Positions 51,387-60,843 of a stretch of 64,000 bases of DNA are shown here, piece by piece. Below the pieces are notes generated by a model. The model did not search any database, had not been told where the DNA came from, and was given only the letters and a program-made list of their open reading frames with translations. Both the position numbers and the translations under genes were made by a program. Each line of letters starts with the position of its first letter. The first letter of the stretch is position 1. The stretch spans positions 868,001 to 932,000 of the forward strand of contig NZ_WUBI01000002.1 in assembly GCF_009807035.1 (NCBI RefSeq), written 5' to 3'. This stretch comes from Paenibacillus dendrobii (GTDB taxonomy: Bacteria > Bacillota > Bacilli > Paenibacillales > Paenibacillaceae).

Positions 51387-52691
51387 TTGCAACGCGAAAT
51401 TCAAGTAAATGAAAGGCTTCCGCTAGGTCCGGGGTTCCTTCTCAGCCTGCAGCATCTGTTCGCCATGTTCGGCAGTACGGTGCTGGTGCCTAACTTGTTC
51501 CATGTAGACCCTGGAATGATTTTGCTCATGAACGGAATCGGAACACTTATCTACATTCTCATTTGTCGCGGAAAAATCCCCGCATATCTCGGTTCAAGTT
51601 TCGCCTTCATTGCCCCCGTGCAAATGGTTCTGCTTGATAATACGGACAATTACCCTCTTGCTCTCGGAGCCTTCATCGTTACCGGCGTTATCTTCATCGC
51701 CATCGGGCTCACCGTACAATATGCAGGAACCAAATGGATCGACGTCGTATTCCCTCCGGCAGCCATGGGTGCCATCGTAGCAACGATCGGGCTCGAACTC
51801 GTACCTACCGCGGCCGGTATGGCCGGTATCATCCCGCAGGATGGCGCTTCCGCAGATTGGTTTAATCCCAATGCGGTCATTCTCTCGATGACCACGCTTG
51901 GCGTAACCGTGATCGGAGCCGTTCTTTTCCGGGGTTTCCCGAAAATCATTCACATCCTCATCGGGATCGTGACTGGATACGTGATCGCTTACTTTATGCC
52001 GGGCATGATTGATAAGGGAGCTATAGCAAGTGCTCATTTCTTGACTGTACCAACCATAACGACTCCTAAATTTGACTTGAACGCCATTCTAACCATCATT
52101 CCCGTATCCCTCGTCGTTATTGTCGAACATATCGGGCATTTGCTTGTCACCAGCAACATTGTCGGCAAGGATCTCTCCAAAGATCCCGGCCTGAACCGCT
52201 CGCTGCTGGGCAATGGTATTTCAACCATTATTTCCGGGTTCGTCGGATCGACACCAAACACGACCTATGGTGAAAATATCGGCGTCATGGCGCTTACCAA
52301 GGTATACTCCGTGTTCGTGATCGGCGGAGCGGCTGTTATCGCCATCATATTATCCTTCTCGGGCACCTTCTCCTCCATTATCTCGAACATTCCGGTTCCG
52401 GTCATGGGCGGCGTATCCCTGCTATTGTTCGGCGTCATTGCCGCATCGGGTCTGCGGATATTCGTTGAGCAGAAGGTCGATTTCTCGAAAGCGACCAATA
52501 TGATCCTGGCCACGATCATTCTCGTCGTAGGTATCAGCGGCGTGCAGCTCGATTTAGGCAACGTGCATTTGAAAGGTATGGCGCTGGCCACGATCGTCGG
52601 TATGGTGCTGAGCCTGTTCTTCAAACTGATCGAGGTGCTCGGGCTCTCCAACGAAAAGAACGATGAGCTCGTCGAAAAAATTCCTGACTGA
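51387..52691 (+). CDS. pyrP: Uracil permease (NCS2 family, PyrP-like)
   Basis: A 434-residue NCS2 uracil:proton symporter. The landmarks are LLSLQHLFAMFGSTVLVPNLF (about residues 18-38), PAYLGSSFAFIAPV (about 68-81) and IVEHIGHLLVTSNIVGKDLSKDPGLNRSLLGNGISTIISGFVGSTPNTTYGENIG (about 247-300), with the Glu of EHIGH and Glu of YGENIG expected in the substrate site. The TTG at 51387 has GGGAG 8 nt upstream and gives the length of B. subtilis PyrP (435); an earlier ATG at 51342 lacks a site. It is inserted between relA and the DUF4127 unit, on the opposite strand. Confidence 0.92.
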   Translation: MQREIQVNERLPLGPGFLLSLQHLFAMFGSTVLVPNLFHVDPGMILLMNGIGTLIYILICRGKIPAYLGSSFAFIAPVQMVLLDNTDNYPLALGAFIVTGVIFIAIGLTVQYAGTKWIDVVFPPAAMGAIVATIGLELVPTAAGMAGIIPQDGASADWFNPNAVILSMTTLGVTVIGAVLFRGFPKIIHILIGIVTGYVIAYFMPGMIDKGAIASAHFLTVPTITTPKFDLNAILTIIPVSLVVIVEHIGHLLVTSNIVGKDLSKDPGLNRSLLGNGISTIISGFVGSTPNTTYGENIGVMALTKVYSVFVIGGAAVIAIILSFSGTFSSIISNIPVPVMGGVSLLLFGVIAASGLRIFVEQKVDFSKATNMILATIILVVGISGVQLDLGNVHLKGMALATIVGMVLSLFFKLIEVLGLSNEKNDELVEKIPD

Positions 52692-52702
52692 TCTCAAATC
52701 AA

Positions 52703-52753
52703 ATAAAGAGCCGGACAAGCCCCTGTCAGGGAGCGCTGCCGGCTCTTTTTTTA
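52703..52753. terminator. Bidirectional terminator between pyrP and the DUF4127 gene
   Basis: Outer stem AAAGAGCCGG/CCGGCTCTTT with an inner CCCCTGTCAGGG-type hairpin. A run of seven T follows on the plus strand and TTTATTT on the minus strand; the two flanking genes converge on it. Confidence 0.88.
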
Positions 52754-52776
52754 TGAACAACTTCTGCTGCAAGCGA

Positions 52777-54309
52777 TTATGTTGATGAATGATACCGTAC
52801 ACTGAGACCCACCTCAAAAGTCCGGTTCCACGGCATATAGCAATCCGTAATTTCAACTTGCCCTTGAGGACCGTTAATCCGTTTATCCAGTTCTTCGGCA
52901 ATCTGCTGCTTCACCAAACGGGAAACCTCTCCCCGCCGGCCATCCAGCTCAAATTTGCTGAACCCCATGGCTTCAACCTCGCCTTGATTCAGTCCCATGC
53001 GGACAACCGAACAATAACAGAGATCCTCGGCGTAACGCAACGAAAGGAAATCCAAGTGCTGCGCCGTCCTGCCATAATGCAAATATAACATGGATTGGGC
53101 TATCACGGTTCCCAGGGAGTTCGAGCTGGTATTCCAGCCGGCGTATCCGGCAAGCTCAAACAGCATCTCTTTTTGCTTCAGCAGCTTTACGAGCTTCCGG
53201 TCTGCACCGTTGGCGTATCCAACATCGGCAACGGCTACCGGTTTCCCTTTATGGACCAGCGTGTAGTTCCCATACTCCACCAGCTCGATGATATTGCGGT
53301 ACACATCATAGCTCAAAAACGGATGCTCCTGTGAATCAGCTTCCATCATGGTCTCGCCCGGCGTGTTCACCAGCAGAACGAGATCTGCCTCTTCCGCCGA
53401 AGCTGCGATCAGCCCCCCTGCGGCCAGGATTTGATATTTCAGGCTCTCATAGAAAAAGCGATCCTCGTATAGCGGGGTTACAAACGGTCCCTGCACCGCA
53501 GCCATCCGCGGATAGACCAGCGGAATCCTGCCCTTTCCGTCATTGATCATGCGGGCTAAAAGCGTGCAGCCTGCTTCGTCCGCCCCTGGATACATATAAG
53601 TTTTCAGCTCAAGATCAAGTTCAGATATCATGGCCCTCACCCTTTGCTGATCCTTGGCCGTATGGCCAAACGGTGCCGAATCATCCTGCGGGAAAATCAT
53701 AAAATCAATCCAACCTTCGGTGACCCATCCGAGCACATCTTGAATGACATCAATATTGACGGATCTGCGAAGCATGTAGTCATCCATGATTTCAGACGGA
53801 AGCCTTCGCCCGATCTCTTCCAGTTCCTCTAAATCTTCCGCGGATGCAATCCCCAGCTCCCGCTTGTGGCCGATATACCCTTGCCGGAAAATCTCCCGGC
53901 CCCAATCGGCATAGTAATCCGGTTCCTCATCCGCAATCGAATATTGCGGGCATCGCATAATGAGCTGAAAAGCAAAGATTTTGAGGTTCGGATTCCGTTC
54001 TTTCAAGCTCCGAAGTTTCTGAAGACGCTCGGCCACTTGCGAATGCTCCATACTGTGCAGCCTCGACGGGATAATGCCGCCGTACAGTAATGTATCGAGC
54101 GCAATGATTGCCCCGTCCGCATCCGCCGCCTGTTCCTCCAGCCAGCTCCACAGTTTGTGCGTATCGCCAGGCCTCTTTTTAAGGCCCATCATCTCTATCG
54201 GCGGTCGCACCAGTTCTATTTCCGTCCCCTGCGCAAGCAGATAAGGAAATTCGTAATTGCACGGCCTCTCATCGAGCGGAACGAAAGCGATTTTCCCCAG
54301 CTTCCCCAT
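52777..54309 (-). CDS. DUF4127 family protein
   Basis: A 510-residue protein of the DUF4127 family, function unknown. The family signature is the N terminus IAFVPLDERPCNYEFPYLLAQGTEIELVRPP (about residues 8-38), followed by AIIALDTLLYGGIIPSRLH (about 68-86), FMIFPQDDSAPFGHTAKDQQRV (about 200-220) and VADVGYANGADRKLVKLL (about 365-382). Asp and His clusters suggest a metal-dependent hydrolase-like enzyme, by inference only. It is cytoplasmic and is the last gene of a sugar ABC importer unit, hinting that it works on the imported compound. Confidence 0.85.
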   Translation of the reverse strand: MGKLGKIAFVPLDERPCNYEFPYLLAQGTEIELVRPPIEMMGLKKRPGDTHKLWSWLEEQAADADGAIIALDTLLYGGIIPSRLHSMEHSQVAERLQKLRSLKERNPNLKIFAFQLIMRCPQYSIADEEPDYYADWGREIFRQGYIGHKRELGIASAEDLEELEEIGRRLPSEIMDDYMLRRSVNIDVIQDVLGWVTEGWIDFMIFPQDDSAPFGHTAKDQQRVRAMISELDLELKTYMYPGADEAGCTLLARMINDGKGRIPLVYPRMAAVQGPFVTPLYEDRFFYESLKYQILAAGGLIAASAEEADLVLLVNTPGETMMEADSQEHPFLSYDVYRNIIELVEYGNYTLVHKGKPVAVADVGYANGADRKLVKLLKQKEMLFELAGYAGWNTSSNSLGTVIAQSMLYLHYGRTAQHLDFLSLRYAEDLCYCSVVRMGLNQGEVEAMGFSKFELDGRRGEVSRLVKQQIAEELDKRINGPQGQVEITDCYMPWNRTFEVGLSVRYHSST

Positions 54310-54409
54310 CGTTGTCAGCTCTCCTTTTTAAACATGCTTAAATTCGTTATAAACTTGTTCATTGCGACCGCTTGGGCTGTCTATCACCATGTATGCGGCT
54401 GTTAGGGCA

Positions 54410-55258
54410 TTATCCTTTTACCGCCCCTGCGATGCCCTCCATATAGTAGCGTTGGGTGAACAGGAACACGATAATAATCGGCAGCACCGAAATCATCGTA
54501 CCCGCGGCGATCCAGCCGAAGTTATAGGAGAATTGCCCGTTCAAAAAGGTCAGCGCTGCGGCAAGCGGATACTTTTGCGGGTCGTCCAGCACGACAATCG
54601 GCCACAGAAAATTATTCCAGAAGGACATCATTTCAAGCAGCGAAATGACGGCTATGGCCGGCTTTACGAGCGGGAGCACGAGTTGCCACCATATCCTAAA
54701 TTCCGATGCCCCATCCATTTTGCCCGAGTCCCGGACATCTGGCGGTATACCGAGGAAGGTCTGGCGCATTAGGAAGATGTTAAATACGGATACGGCAGAC
54801 GGCAGCACCACGCCCAGAAAGGAGCCCGTCAGATGCAGCCACTGAATGGTTAAGTAATGCACGATCATGGCTGTGGAAGAGGGAATGATCATCGTCGCGA
54901 TCAGCAGCGTGAATACCAGATTTCGTCCTTTGAACCGGAAAGTCGCCAGCGGATATGCCGTCAACGCAGCCAGAATGACGTTAAAAACCACACCCATAAC
55001 CGTGATAACCACCGTATTATAGATATATTTTGGAAAATTCATAAACTGCCATACTTTAACGTAGTTGTCGAAATCAATAAACGTCGGGAGAATGGCCGGC
55101 GGATTAGCGAACACGTTTTTGCCTGGCATCAGCGACACGCTGAGCAGCCACAAGAACGGTCCCATCATAAACAGGGCCAGGGCCAGCAGCAGCACATAGC
55201 CGATCGTCAGCCGAATGCCTGCAGCCATTTTTCGGGATCGATGGGTCGCTGTCATCAA
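54410..55258 (-). CDS. Carbohydrate ABC transporter permease (MalG/UgpE-like)
   Basis: A 282-residue permease with six hydrophobic segments starting LTIGYVLLLALALFMMGPFLWLL. The EAA loop region is GIPPDVRDSGKMDGASEFRIWWQLVLPLVKPA (about residues 170-200), where RDSGKMDGAS replaces the usual EAAxxDGA; the end QRYYMEGIAGAVKG is typical of MalG-type proteins. It overlaps the preceding permease gene by 4 nt. Confidence 0.93.
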   Translation of the reverse strand: MMTATHRSRKMAAGIRLTIGYVLLLALALFMMGPFLWLLSVSLMPGKNVFANPPAILPTFIDFDNYVKVWQFMNFPKYIYNTVVITVMGVVFNVILAALTAYPLATFRFKGRNLVFTLLIATMIIPSSTAMIVHYLTIQWLHLTGSFLGVVLPSAVSVFNIFLMRQTFLGIPPDVRDSGKMDGASEFRIWWQLVLPLVKPAIAVISLLEMMSFWNNFLWPIVVLDDPQKYPLAAALTFLNGQFSYNFGWIAAGTMISVLPIIIVFLFTQRYYMEGIAGAVKG

Positions 55259-56136
55259 TATGGATTGACACCGCCTTTCTGATTAAACCGGAATACCAGC
55301 ACGCTGAGGATACCAATAAGGATGCTGACGATCAGCCCCAGCGCCGAGGCGTAACCGAAATTAAACTGCTCCAGGCCCTTTTGAAAAATATACACGCTGG
55401 AGGTCAGAGTTGAGGTGCCCGGGCCGCCCTTCGTCAAGATATAGACCTCGTCGAAGACTCGAATGGCTCCCATCAGCGAGATCAAAGTGCAAAACAGGAT
55501 GTGCGGCCGCAGCAGCGGAATCGTAATGCTCCATATCACGCGCCAGCGGCTGGCACCATCCACTCGGGCTGCTTCGTATAAGTCCGAAGGAATGCCCTGC
55601 AGACCTGCCAGATACAGCATCATGTAGTAGCCGAGTCCCTTCCACATCGTAATGAACATCAGAACGAACAAGGCTGTACTGCTCGTCGACAGCCAGGCGA
55701 TCTGTTCGTTGATCAAACCGAGCTTGAGCAAGAAAAAATTCACGACCCCATTGCTGCTGAGCAGCCAACTCCAGATCAGGGCGACGGCCACCATGGACGT
55801 CACGACAGGAATGTAATATGCTGTCCGAAATATTTTCACTCCGGGAATTTTGCCGTTGACCAATATAGCCATCAGGATCGAAAAGATCTGGATGATCGGC
55901 ACAATGATGACATACAGAAGCGAATTCCATAAGGATATTAAGAAGTTCTTATCATGAAATGCCGTGACGAAGTTATCAAAGCCAATGTAGTGCGTCTCGG
56001 AAATAACGGAATAATCGGTAAAAGATAGTGGAATCCCGTAGATGATCGGCCAAAACACAAACACGGCAATGAGAGCGAGGCCAGGTGCCATAAAAGCCCA
56101 AGCTGTCATGGATTCTGACCATCTCCATCTCTTCAT
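55255..56136 (-). CDS. Sugar ABC transporter permease (MalF/UgpA-like)
   Basis: A 293-residue permease. It begins with SMTAWAFMAPGLALIAVFVFWPIIYGIPLSFTDY, a classic start of this family, and has the EAA loop SDLYEAARVDGASRWRVIWSITIPLLRPH at about residues 190-218. Stop and the next gene's start overlap (ATGA-type), so the two permeases are translationally coupled. Confidence 0.94.
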   Translation of the reverse strand: MKRWRWSESMTAWAFMAPGLALIAVFVFWPIIYGIPLSFTDYSVISETHYIGFDNFVTAFHDKNFLISLWNSLLYVIIVPIIQIFSILMAILVNGKIPGVKIFRTAYYIPVVTSMVAVALIWSWLLSSNGVVNFFLLKLGLINEQIAWLSTSSTALFVLMFITMWKGLGYYMMLYLAGLQGIPSDLYEAARVDGASRWRVIWSITIPLLRPHILFCTLISLMGAIRVFDEVYILTKGGPGTSTLTSSVYIFQKGLEQFNFGYASALGLIVSILIGILSVLVFRFNQKGGVNPY

Positions 56137-56240
56137 GCTCTGCTCACCGTCCTATTCGAGGATCCTGCAACGGGGAAACGCAGCCGCAGGATCTGATTAT
56201 CGATGCAATCGCACTCCCGCTTGGTCTCAAAGAGCGCAAG

Positions 56241-57518
56241 CTACTTTTTCACAACCTGGTTGACTTCCTGCTCCATCGCGTCAAGCGTGGATTGGAGGTC
56301 TGCGTCATTCAACATAATCTTCTGCAGGCCTCTGGCAATGGCAGCATTGATATCCGATGCATTAGGCACGCCCACCATATAATCGACCGCTTTATCCAAA
56401 CTGTTGGCAGAAGCGATCTTAGCCTGTGATTCCAGCGTATTGTCCGATTGGGTAAAGAACGGATCCTTGATCGAATCTTTCGTGGATGGCAGAGTGTTGG
56501 CCGCTTTGGAAAAGGCCGTTTGATTATCCGCATTCGTAATAAAGGCTGCAAACTCCACCGCTTCCTTCTGATGCTTGGACTTGGCAGGGACCACCACGTC
56601 CATGCTATTGGACAAACGCACATCGGCTTTGCTTGTAGGCATTGGAACCGCAATTGTATTCTTATATACATCAGGCGCGGACGTTTTCAGGAAGTTGATG
56701 AACGTGGGTCCCGCGATTTCAAAAGCAACCTGTTCGCTGGAGTAATATTGGATTTGCTTGGTAAAAGGAACATCCTCTTTCATAATGACGCCGTCCGCAA
56801 TTTTCTTTTTCGTATTTTCCAGAATGGCTTTCGTTTCCGGCGTATTAAAAGCTGCAGCCGTCTTATCGTCATTCAAAATCTTGATTCCCTCTTTCGGAAA
56901 CAGATTCGATACCCACTGCGTCGAGTAGCCCGTTTTTCCCGTTTTTTCCTTGATCTGCTTCGCCCATGCCACAAGTTCATCCTGTGATTTCGGCGGATTG
57001 GCTGGATCAAGACCGGCTTCCTTGACGATTTTGGTATTCATGAACAGAACCTCGGTCCCGGTGTACCATGGCAATGCATAAGCCTTACCGTCGATCACCG
57101 TTGAATTGAAAATCCCGTCAAAATAAGACTGCTTCTGCTCATCAGTCAGAAACTGGTTCAGATCCACAACCGCTCCCTTGGAACCCATTTGACTGGCAAA
57201 TTCCGTATTCAGGTTAACGACATCCGGGCTGCTGCCGCTGGCAATGCTGGTCAAAAGCTTGTTGGTCACCGCATCATATGGATAGTCCTTCCACTCAACG
57301 GTCACTCCCTCATGGGTTTTCTCATAGTCCGCAATCAGCTTGTTGAAATAATCGGTAAAGGTTGGCTGAAGTGAAATCGTCCAAAATTCAAGCTTGACGG
57401 GACCGGCTTTGCTGCTTTTTGCAGAATCTGATTTCTCTCCCCCGCAGGCGCTTAACATGAAGGACAGCATTAAAACAGACAATAACGTGATTACGATTCC
57501 CTTTTTGCTCTTTTTCAT
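56241..57518 (-). CDS. Sugar-binding lipoprotein of an ABC importer (family 1)
   Basis: A 425-residue extracellular solute-binding lipoprotein. The signal ends in FMLSACGGEKSD (lipid-modified Cys at about residue 26). The body shows KLEFWTISLQPTFTDYFNKLIADYEKTHEGVTVEWKDYPYD and the YALPWYTGTEVLFMNTKIVKEAGLDPANPPKSQDEL block characteristic of family 1 (MalE/UgpB-like) proteins. The start at 57518 has AAAGGGAG upstream; a frame to 57575 is less likely. It heads the binding protein-permease-permease-DUF4127 unit. No ATPase gene is present; a shared MsmX-type ATPase is expected. Confidence 0.93.
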   Translation of the reverse strand: MKKSKKGIVITLLSVLMLSFMLSACGGEKSDSAKSSKAGPVKLEFWTISLQPTFTDYFNKLIADYEKTHEGVTVEWKDYPYDAVTNKLLTSIASGSSPDVVNLNTEFASQMGSKGAVVDLNQFLTDEQKQSYFDGIFNSTVIDGKAYALPWYTGTEVLFMNTKIVKEAGLDPANPPKSQDELVAWAKQIKEKTGKTGYSTQWVSNLFPKEGIKILNDDKTAAAFNTPETKAILENTKKKIADGVIMKEDVPFTKQIQYYSSEQVAFEIAGPTFINFLKTSAPDVYKNTIAVPMPTSKADVRLSNSMDVVVPAKSKHQKEAVEFAAFITNADNQTAFSKAANTLPSTKDSIKDPFFTQSDNTLESQAKIASANSLDKAVDYMVGVPNASDINAAIARGLQKIMLNDADLQSTLDAMEQEVNQVVKK

Positions 57519-57595
57519 TTTCTCGGCTCCCTTTACATGATTATTAAAAGATTTATCCAACGGCTGCGGTTCCATAAAACGGATTTTTCCACTTT

Positions 57596-57610
57596 TAAAC
57601 CGCTTTCAAG
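57596..57610 (-). promoter_or_regulatory. cre-like operator (CcpA) upstream of the sugar importer
   Basis: TTGAAAGCGGTTTAA on the minus strand matches the consensus WTGNAANCGNWNNCW at all but one fixed position. It overlaps the predicted transcript start, a usual place for carbon catabolite repression. Confidence 0.7.
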
Positions 57611-57615
57611 GGAAA

Positions 57616-57621
57616 TTATAG
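57616..57621 (-). promoter_or_regulatory. -10 box of the sugar importer unit
   Basis: A perfect TATAAT on the minus strand, about 100 nt upstream of the binding-protein start and immediately upstream of the cre-like site. The -35 region is a T-rich stretch without a good match. Confidence 0.6.
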
Positions 57622-57747
57622 CAAATTTGAAATGAATAAAAAAGTTATTTTTCTATTTTATTATCTAACGTGGAATTTTCCTCCTTTTTCATTTCATTTC
57701 CTGCCGGTTTTCGGAATAGTGAATTTCAATATACGAAAAAGACAAAT

Positions 57748-57795
57748 AAAAAAACACCTTCAGGTCTGAATGGACCCAAAAGTGTTTTATTTCCC
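57748..57795 (-). terminator. Intrinsic terminator of apt
   Basis: Imperfect stem AAACAC...GGTCC/GACC...GTGTTT followed by TTTTTATT on the minus strand. It separates apt from the inserted sugar importer unit; 57622-57747 is AT-rich and otherwise empty. Confidence 0.75.
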
Positions 57796-57830
57796 GGGAA
57801 ACGGAACTTCCCGTTTTATGACAATTCCTA

Positions 57831-58352
57831 TTAATCTTCGTATGTCATCAGGGAGAATACTTCAACGCCTGGCAGTTTAGCACGACCATTCAAGGCAGAC
57901 AGCTCAATCAGAAAAGCCGCTCCTACCACATTGCCGCCAAGTTGTTGAACCAGATCGACCGAGGTGGAGATCGTTCCTCCCGTCGCCAGCAAATCGTCCG
58001 CAATCAGGACATTCTGCCCCTTTTGGATGGCATCCGTATGCATCGCAAGACGATCCTTACCATACTCCAGGTCGTATCCAACCTCGATGGTTTCGTAAGG
58101 CAGCTTTCCGCTTTTGCGGATCGGTGCGAAACCAACGCCAAGCGCATAAGCAAGAGGAGCTCCTACCACAAATCCGCGTGCCTCCGGACCGGCAATGACA
58201 TCAATCTTCAGAGCAGAAACCATCTTCTTAAGCTCATTGATGGCATTTTTGTACATTTCCCCGTTCTGAAGCAAAGTCGTAATATCTTTAAAGCTGATAC
58301 CCGGCTGCGGAAAATCAGGTATCACCCGAATGTACTCTTTATAATCCAACAT
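57831..58352 (-). CDS. apt: Adenine phosphoribosyltransferase
   Basis: A 173-residue purine salvage enzyme making AMP from adenine and PRPP. The PRPP-binding motif is VLIADDLLATGGTISTSVDL (about residues 115-134), and FPQPGISFKDITTLLQN and AGPEARGFVVGAPLAYALG are conserved. RBS TAGGAGGAG. It follows recJ closely, as in B. subtilis, but relA, which normally comes next, lies 6.7 kb away. Confidence 0.96.
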   Translation of the reverse strand: MLDYKEYIRVIPDFPQPGISFKDITTLLQNGEMYKNAINELKKMVSALKIDVIAGPEARGFVVGAPLAYALGVGFAPIRKSGKLPYETIEVGYDLEYGKDRLAMHTDAIQKGQNVLIADDLLATGGTISTSVDLVQQLGGNVVGAAFLIELSALNGRAKLPGVEVFSLMTYED

Positions 58353-58389
58353 AATCTCCTCCTAAAAATTATACAAAACGGTCATGCGT

Positions 58390-60792
58390 TTAGCTGACGC
58401 CTTCCCATCGGGATATGATCCAGCTCGTGCACTGCGGAGTGCCTGCATACACCAAATGCTGTTCCATTTCGGCCAAACTGCCCAAATTCGTAAAATGCAT
58501 GGAACTGCTGAGCTCACGCTTCGGCGGTTTAGGAATCACCACAATATCCCCGTCGCGTCGCTCAATAAACGAAAGCTCTTCAAATACATCCATCATCATA
58601 GTAACCATCCGCAAGGATGAGGAAGATTGCTGGCTAAGTCTGGCAAGTGCCTCCTGCTCCCTGATTGGCTCTGCAGCCATGCGCATCAATAAAACATACA
58701 GCAATTTAAACTGATCGCGACTCGGTATCGTCAATTGCTCTCCCTTGCTGCGGCCTGCATGGAGAAGGAACACATTCGAGAGATTCTTGAACGAAGCGAG
58801 CAGCGCATCCAGCTGTTCCGCAGAATCCGGCACATGAACCATAAATAAAGTCGTGATTTGATCTTTGCCATACATATTCGCCGCATCGTTAAATGCCGAA
58901 ATTCCAGCCTTCTTATCATATACCCAAAGGGTGCAATCATTCAAATGCATTTTGGGGGAACTTTCAAGACTCGGATTGAACACGGCTGCGATATGCCTGT
59001 AGTCCAGCCGCATATGCGGAGCAACGGTATCAACCATCCGCTGTATTTCTCCCCAGGGCTCCTTGCAACCACGTAAATCAAATACCTGCGGGCCCGTGAT
59101 CTTCATATCCTGCAGCATCAACTGCGGCTTTCTCGAACCGTTCCACTCATTGACGGAAATTTCCCCGAGAATATCTAGCGTCATGCCAGGTTCCAGCAGA
59201 CCAGCCAATTCTCCCCGGCCAAAGGCAACAGCTTCAATCCGCGCTTCTCCCTGACGGACCACGAGCTTCAAATGTTTGCCTTCCTTCCCCATTTTTCGCA
59301 GCTCTACGAGCTGTGTGTCCCGAAAGACAAGCTTGGGAACCGGATTGGACATTCCAAAAGGAGCCAGCATCTCCATCTCGTCAATCACAGCAAGCGGTAC
59401 ATCGGACAATATCCACTCCCCGTCCGTCGAAGTAACGGGTATGTAGTCCTCTTCCGACATGACCTGCGCGGCGAAACGATTGAGAGCTTCCTCAAATGCC
59501 GGCAACTGCTCACGGTTTAGACTCATGCCTGCTGCCGACGGATGACCGCCGTAATGATCCATCAGCTCTTTGCAGGAAGTCAGCGCTTCGAAAATATCCA
59601 GTCCTGGAATCGATCTTGCGGACCCTTTGCACATGCCCGTTGCCGGATCGATGCCAAGGATGATAACCGGACGGTAATACCGTTCCAGAATTTTCGAAGC
59701 CACAATGCCGACTACGCCCACATTCCAGCCTTCACCTGCAATGACGATGACATCCGGAACGGCTCCATCAGTCATTTTGCATTGGAGCTGGATTAAAGCT
59801 TCCTCGACAATGGCTTCCACAACCTGTTGCCGTTCCTTATTCAGCTCATCCAGCGCATGGGATAGCTTCTGAGCCTCATCCAAATCCTCCGTGGTCAGCA
59901 GTGCTACCGCCGAACCGGCATGATCCAGTCGACCACTGGCATTGATTCTTGGAGCCATGCCAAAAGCGACATTGATGGATGTTACCGTTCCCATCTTAAT
60001 CCCGCTTACCTCCATTAATGCCTGAATACCCGGAAATGCTGTGTGACGCATGCATTCGAGGCCGCGGCTGACCAAAATGCGGTTTTCTCCGGTCAAAGGC
60101 ATCAAGTCAGCAATGGTTCCGATGGCTACGATTTCCGTCCATTCCACCGGCGGATCCTTCAGCACAGCCTGCGCCAATTTATAAGCTACCCCAACTCCAG
60201 CCAAGCCCTTGAAGGGATAAGGACATCCGGGTTGCTTCGGATTGATCAGAGCATAAGCATCCGGGAGCATCTCAGGCGGCTCATGGTGGTCTGTGACAAT
60301 AACATCCAGCCCCAAAGAATTGGCATACGCGATCTGTTCGACTGCGCTGATGCCGGTATCTACCGTAATGACCAGGCTGACTCCCTGCTGATGCGCCCAA
60401 TCCAGCGCGTGATTATGCAATCCGTAGCCTTCATTGGAGCGGTGTGGAATGTAGATATCATAGGAAGCACCCAAATGGCGCATAAAATAAATCATTAATG
60501 AAGTGCTGGAAACACCATCCGCATCGTAATCTCCGTAGATCAGGATATGCTCCTCATTTTCAATCGCCTGCCGGATGCGGGGTACTGCTTTCTCCATACC
60601 CAGCAGCAAATAGGGATCATGCAAAGCCTCTAGATTCCCATTCAGAAACATACCTGCTTCTTCGGCATTGCTGATCCCTCTTGAGGCCAGCAACGAAGCG
60701 GTCAAAGAAGAAACAGAGAGCTCCTCCGCCAAATTACGGGCCGTCTCTTCGTTTCCTTTCGGGGCTTGCCAAGTATATTTTGATTCAAACAA
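58390..60792 (-). CDS. recJ: Single-stranded-DNA-specific exonuclease RecJ
   Basis: An 800-residue DHH-family 5'-3' exonuclease used in recombination and repair. Motifs: LIYGDYDADGVSSTSLMIYF (about residues 84-103), VTDHHEPPEMLPDAYALINP (about 167-186), GVGVAYKL, and the DHHA1 segment with GHPSAAGMSL written as GGHPSAAGMSLNREQ (about 413-427). The C-terminal extension (about 560-800) is of the Bacillus type. Start is TTG at 60792 after AAAGGTG. Confidence 0.95.
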   Translation of the reverse strand: MFESKYTWQAPKGNEETARNLAEELSVSSLTASLLASRGISNAEEAGMFLNGNLEALHDPYLLLGMEKAVPRIRQAIENEEHILIYGDYDADGVSSTSLMIYFMRHLGASYDIYIPHRSNEGYGLHNHALDWAHQQGVSLVITVDTGISAVEQIAYANSLGLDVIVTDHHEPPEMLPDAYALINPKQPGCPYPFKGLAGVGVAYKLAQAVLKDPPVEWTEIVAIGTIADLMPLTGENRILVSRGLECMRHTAFPGIQALMEVSGIKMGTVTSINVAFGMAPRINASGRLDHAGSAVALLTTEDLDEAQKLSHALDELNKERQQVVEAIVEEALIQLQCKMTDGAVPDVIVIAGEGWNVGVVGIVASKILERYYRPVIILGIDPATGMCKGSARSIPGLDIFEALTSCKELMDHYGGHPSAAGMSLNREQLPAFEEALNRFAAQVMSEEDYIPVTSTDGEWILSDVPLAVIDEMEMLAPFGMSNPVPKLVFRDTQLVELRKMGKEGKHLKLVVRQGEARIEAVAFGRGELAGLLEPGMTLDILGEISVNEWNGSRKPQLMLQDMKITGPQVFDLRGCKEPWGEIQRMVDTVAPHMRLDYRHIAAVFNPSLESSPKMHLNDCTLWVYDKKAGISAFNDAANMYGKDQITTLFMVHVPDSAEQLDALLASFKNLSNVFLLHAGRSKGEQLTIPSRDQFKLLYVLLMRMAAEPIREQEALARLSQQSSSSLRMVTMMMDVFEELSFIERRDGDIVVIPKPPKRELSSSMHFTNLGSLAEMEQHLVYAGTPQCTSWIISRWEGVS

Positions 60793-60843
60793 TCGTGTTC
60801 ACCTTTCTTTCCCTGCCTATCATGAGTAATATCCCATGGATGA

